7,520 nucleotides of DNA from Bacillota bacterium (GTDB lineage Bacteria > Bacillota > Clostridia > Christensenellales > CALWSW01), in contig JAEYFO010000050.1 of assembly GCA_023402915.1 (NCBI GenBank), forward strand, positions 1 through 7,520, given 5' to 3'. The position numbers and the translations under genes are program-made. The notes under the pieces were generated by a model, which was not told the origin of the DNA, did not search any database, and saw only the letters and a program-made list of their open reading frames with translations. Shown here in pieces: positions 6,406-7,520 of the stretch. Every line of letters starts with the position of its first letter. Position 1 is the stretch's first letter.

Positions 6406-6432
6406 ATAGAAGAAAACAGAAAGGGGAGCGGC

Positions 6433-7065
6433 ATGACGGCGACGGCACGAAACACGGGCACGGCGGGAAAAAACGGCGGCAGAAGCAAAAAGAGCGGCCG
6501 GAGGGTTCCCATCTGGCTCAAACTGATCCTTCTCTCGGCGATGCTCCTTCTGGCGGTCGTGACGGCAATCGCCCTCAACCGCTCTGTCGAAAAAAAGATC
6601 TACCGGCTGGTGTATCCGGAGCTGATCGCGCAAAACGCCGGGGAGCGGCAGCTGGATCCCTATTTTGTGGCGGCGGTCATTCACGTCGAAAGCGCCAACG
6701 ACCCCGAAGCCCTTTCCTACCGCGGGGCGCTGGGCTTGATGCAGATCATGCCGGACACCGGCGAGTGGATCGCAGGAAAGCTGGGCGAGACCTTCGACGC
6801 GGCGGCGCTGACCGAGCCGGAGCAGAACATCCGCTACGGCTGCTGGTATCTGGAATTTCTGTTTGAACGGTTTGAAAATTCCGACACCGTGGCGGCGGCC
6901 TATAACGCCGGACACAACGCGGTGCGCCGCTGGCTCGAGGATCCGGCGTACAGCAGCGACGGCCTGACCCTCAAGGACATTCCCTATGAGGAAACGCGAA
7001 ATTATGTGGAGAAAGTAAAACGTGCCTATGAAAAATATAAGGACCTCTATCCCAAGGCGTTCTAA
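6433..7065 (+). CDS. Membrane-anchored SLT-family lytic transglycosylase
   Basis: The product is a 210-residue cell wall enzyme of the Slt (family 1) lytic transglycosylase fold, which cleaves peptidoglycan strands between N-acetylmuramic acid and N-acetylglucosamine to form 1,6-anhydro ends. The short N-terminus is basic (Lys/Arg/Gly, residues 1-24). A single membrane helix follows at about 25-48, so the catalytic domain faces outward as a type II membrane protein. The SLT domain runs about 60-200: LDPYFVAAVIHVESAND with the catalytic Glu at 86, the GLMQIMPDTG motif (101-110), the QNIRYGCWYL stretch (131-140) and AAAYNAG (154-160). It is small, with no extra wall-binding repeats. The ATG at 6433 is preceded by AAGGGG (6421-6426); the upstream TTG at 6394 lies in the tandem repeat and has no binding site. 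It follows coaE without a terminator and overlaps the next gene. Confidence 0.95.
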   Translation: MTATARNTGTAGKNGGRSKKSGRRVPIWLKLILLSAMLLLAVVTAIALNRSVEKKIYRLVYPELIAQNAGERQLDPYFVAAVIHVESANDPEALSYRGALGLMQIMPDTGEWIAGKLGETFDAAALTEPEQNIRYGCWYLEFLFERFENSDTVAAAYNAGHNAVRRWLEDPAYSSDGLTLKDIPYEETRNYVEKVKRAYEKYKDLYPKAF

Positions 7066-7520
7066 GCGGCTGCGCTGCGCGGCGCTGCTGCTGGCAGGTC
7101 TGACGGCGGCGCTGCTTTGCGGCTGTTCGTCAAACAAAGCTGCGGCGCCCACCGAAACGCCCGAAGCGACGCCGGAAAGCACGCAGGCTTCCGCGCCGGT
7201 GAGCGGCGGCGTGCTGGCGGTGAGCATTCCGGCCAACGTCGCTTCCTTCGATCCGCTGACGGCCTACTCCAAGGAGCTTCAGAACCTGCTTTCGCTGGTG
7301 TATGAGCCGCTGCTGAGCTATGACGGCGCGGGACGGCTTTCCGCGTCGCTGGCCGAGACCTGGTCCACGCCGGACGAGGGCGTCACGTGGGAGATCAATT
7401 TGCGGCGGGAGGTGCGCTGGCATGGCGAGGCGGACACCATGACCGCAAACGACGTGCTTTTTACCTACAATCTTCTCAAAAGCGAGGCTTACGCCCATTC
7501 CCCCTATCACGATCTGATCA
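7028..7520 (+). CDS. ABC transporter substrate-binding lipoprotein, peptide/nickel type (3' end outside window)
   Basis: This is the first 164 residues of an extracellular solute-binding protein of the OppA/DppA type (SBP_bac_5), which delivers peptides or similar ligands to an ABC importer. The frame stays open to the right edge. The N-terminus is Arg/Lys-rich, followed by a hydrophobic stretch and the lipobox LCGC with the lipidated Cys at 33; the Cys at -2 is unusual. A Thr/Pro/Glu/Ser linker follows. The family pattern then appears: GGVLAVSIPANVASFDPLTA, LLSLVYEPLLSYD, ASLAETWS, VTWEINLRREVRWH and MTANDVLFTYNLLKS. A TAA at 7016-7018 limits the start to GTG 7022 or ATG 7028. GGAG at 7008-7011 is better spaced for the GTG (10 bases) than for the ATG (16), so GTG 7022 is a real alternative. 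The start overlaps the transglycosylase gene by about 40 bases, suggesting coupled translation. The ligand is unknown. Confidence 0.93.
   Translation, partial: MKNIRTSIPRRSKRLRCAALLLAGLTAALLCGCSSNKAAAPTETPEATPESTQASAPVSGGVLAVSIPANVASFDPLTAYSKELQNLLSLVYEPLLSYDGAGRLSASLAETWSTPDEGVTWEINLRREVRWHGEADTMTANDVLFTYNLLKSEAYAHSPYHDLI

Noticed and set aside
5575..7236. Minus-strand open frame of 553 codons
   Set aside because: It lies opposite coaE and the transglycosylase gene and spans their boundaries. It is rich in Arg, His and Pro with no recognisable domain, which is typical of a GC-rich antisense shadow.

Overview
The window looks like ordinary chromosome from a GC-rich member of the Clostridia (Firmicutes/Bacillota), perhaps Oscillospiraceae or Christensenellales. 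This assignment is inferred from four things: a family A DNA polymerase I whose proofreading site has decayed, Gram-positive style lipoproteins, strong AGGAGG-type ribosome binding sites, and the gene order polA, coaE, lytic transglycosylase. Coding DNA is GC-rich and the gaps between genes are AT- and purine-rich. All genes that can be supported lie on the + strand. No phage, insertion sequence, CRISPR array, tRNA or rRNA was seen.

Layout. (1) Bases 1-556 hold the 3' end of a PucR/CdaR-type regulator that starts upstream of the window, followed by a clear intrinsic terminator. (2) Bases 750-2572 hold a two-gene envelope operon: a DUF4349 lipoprotein with a second, C-terminal membrane anchor, coupled by an ATGA overlap to a secreted SIMPL-domain (DUF541/YggE-like) protein. 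It ends at a strong terminator. (3) Bases 2573-3029 are noncoding and contain a convincing sigma-A promoter and a leader of about 230 bases with possible hairpins. (4) Bases 3030-7520 carry polA, coaE, a membrane-anchored SLT lytic transglycosylase and the start of an oligopeptide-type ABC transporter binding lipoprotein that runs off the right edge. A hairpin with a short T run lies just after polA, so coaE may be partly separated from it. The last two genes overlap and are probably coupled in translation.

How the genes relate. polA (repair and Okazaki fragment processing) and coaE (last step of CoA synthesis) are housekeeping genes. The transglycosylase and binding protein act at the cell surface. 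The DUF4349-SIMPL pair is the least understood unit here and the best candidate for undescribed biology. Most gene starts were moved inward from the longest open frame to codons with good ribosome binding sites; for DUF4349 this is a TTG. I see no clear novel system in this window. The items worth a second look are the envelope pair, the polA leader, and a recurrent TTTGAAA element in every gap, including a perfect 13-base tandem repeat before the transglycosylase gene.
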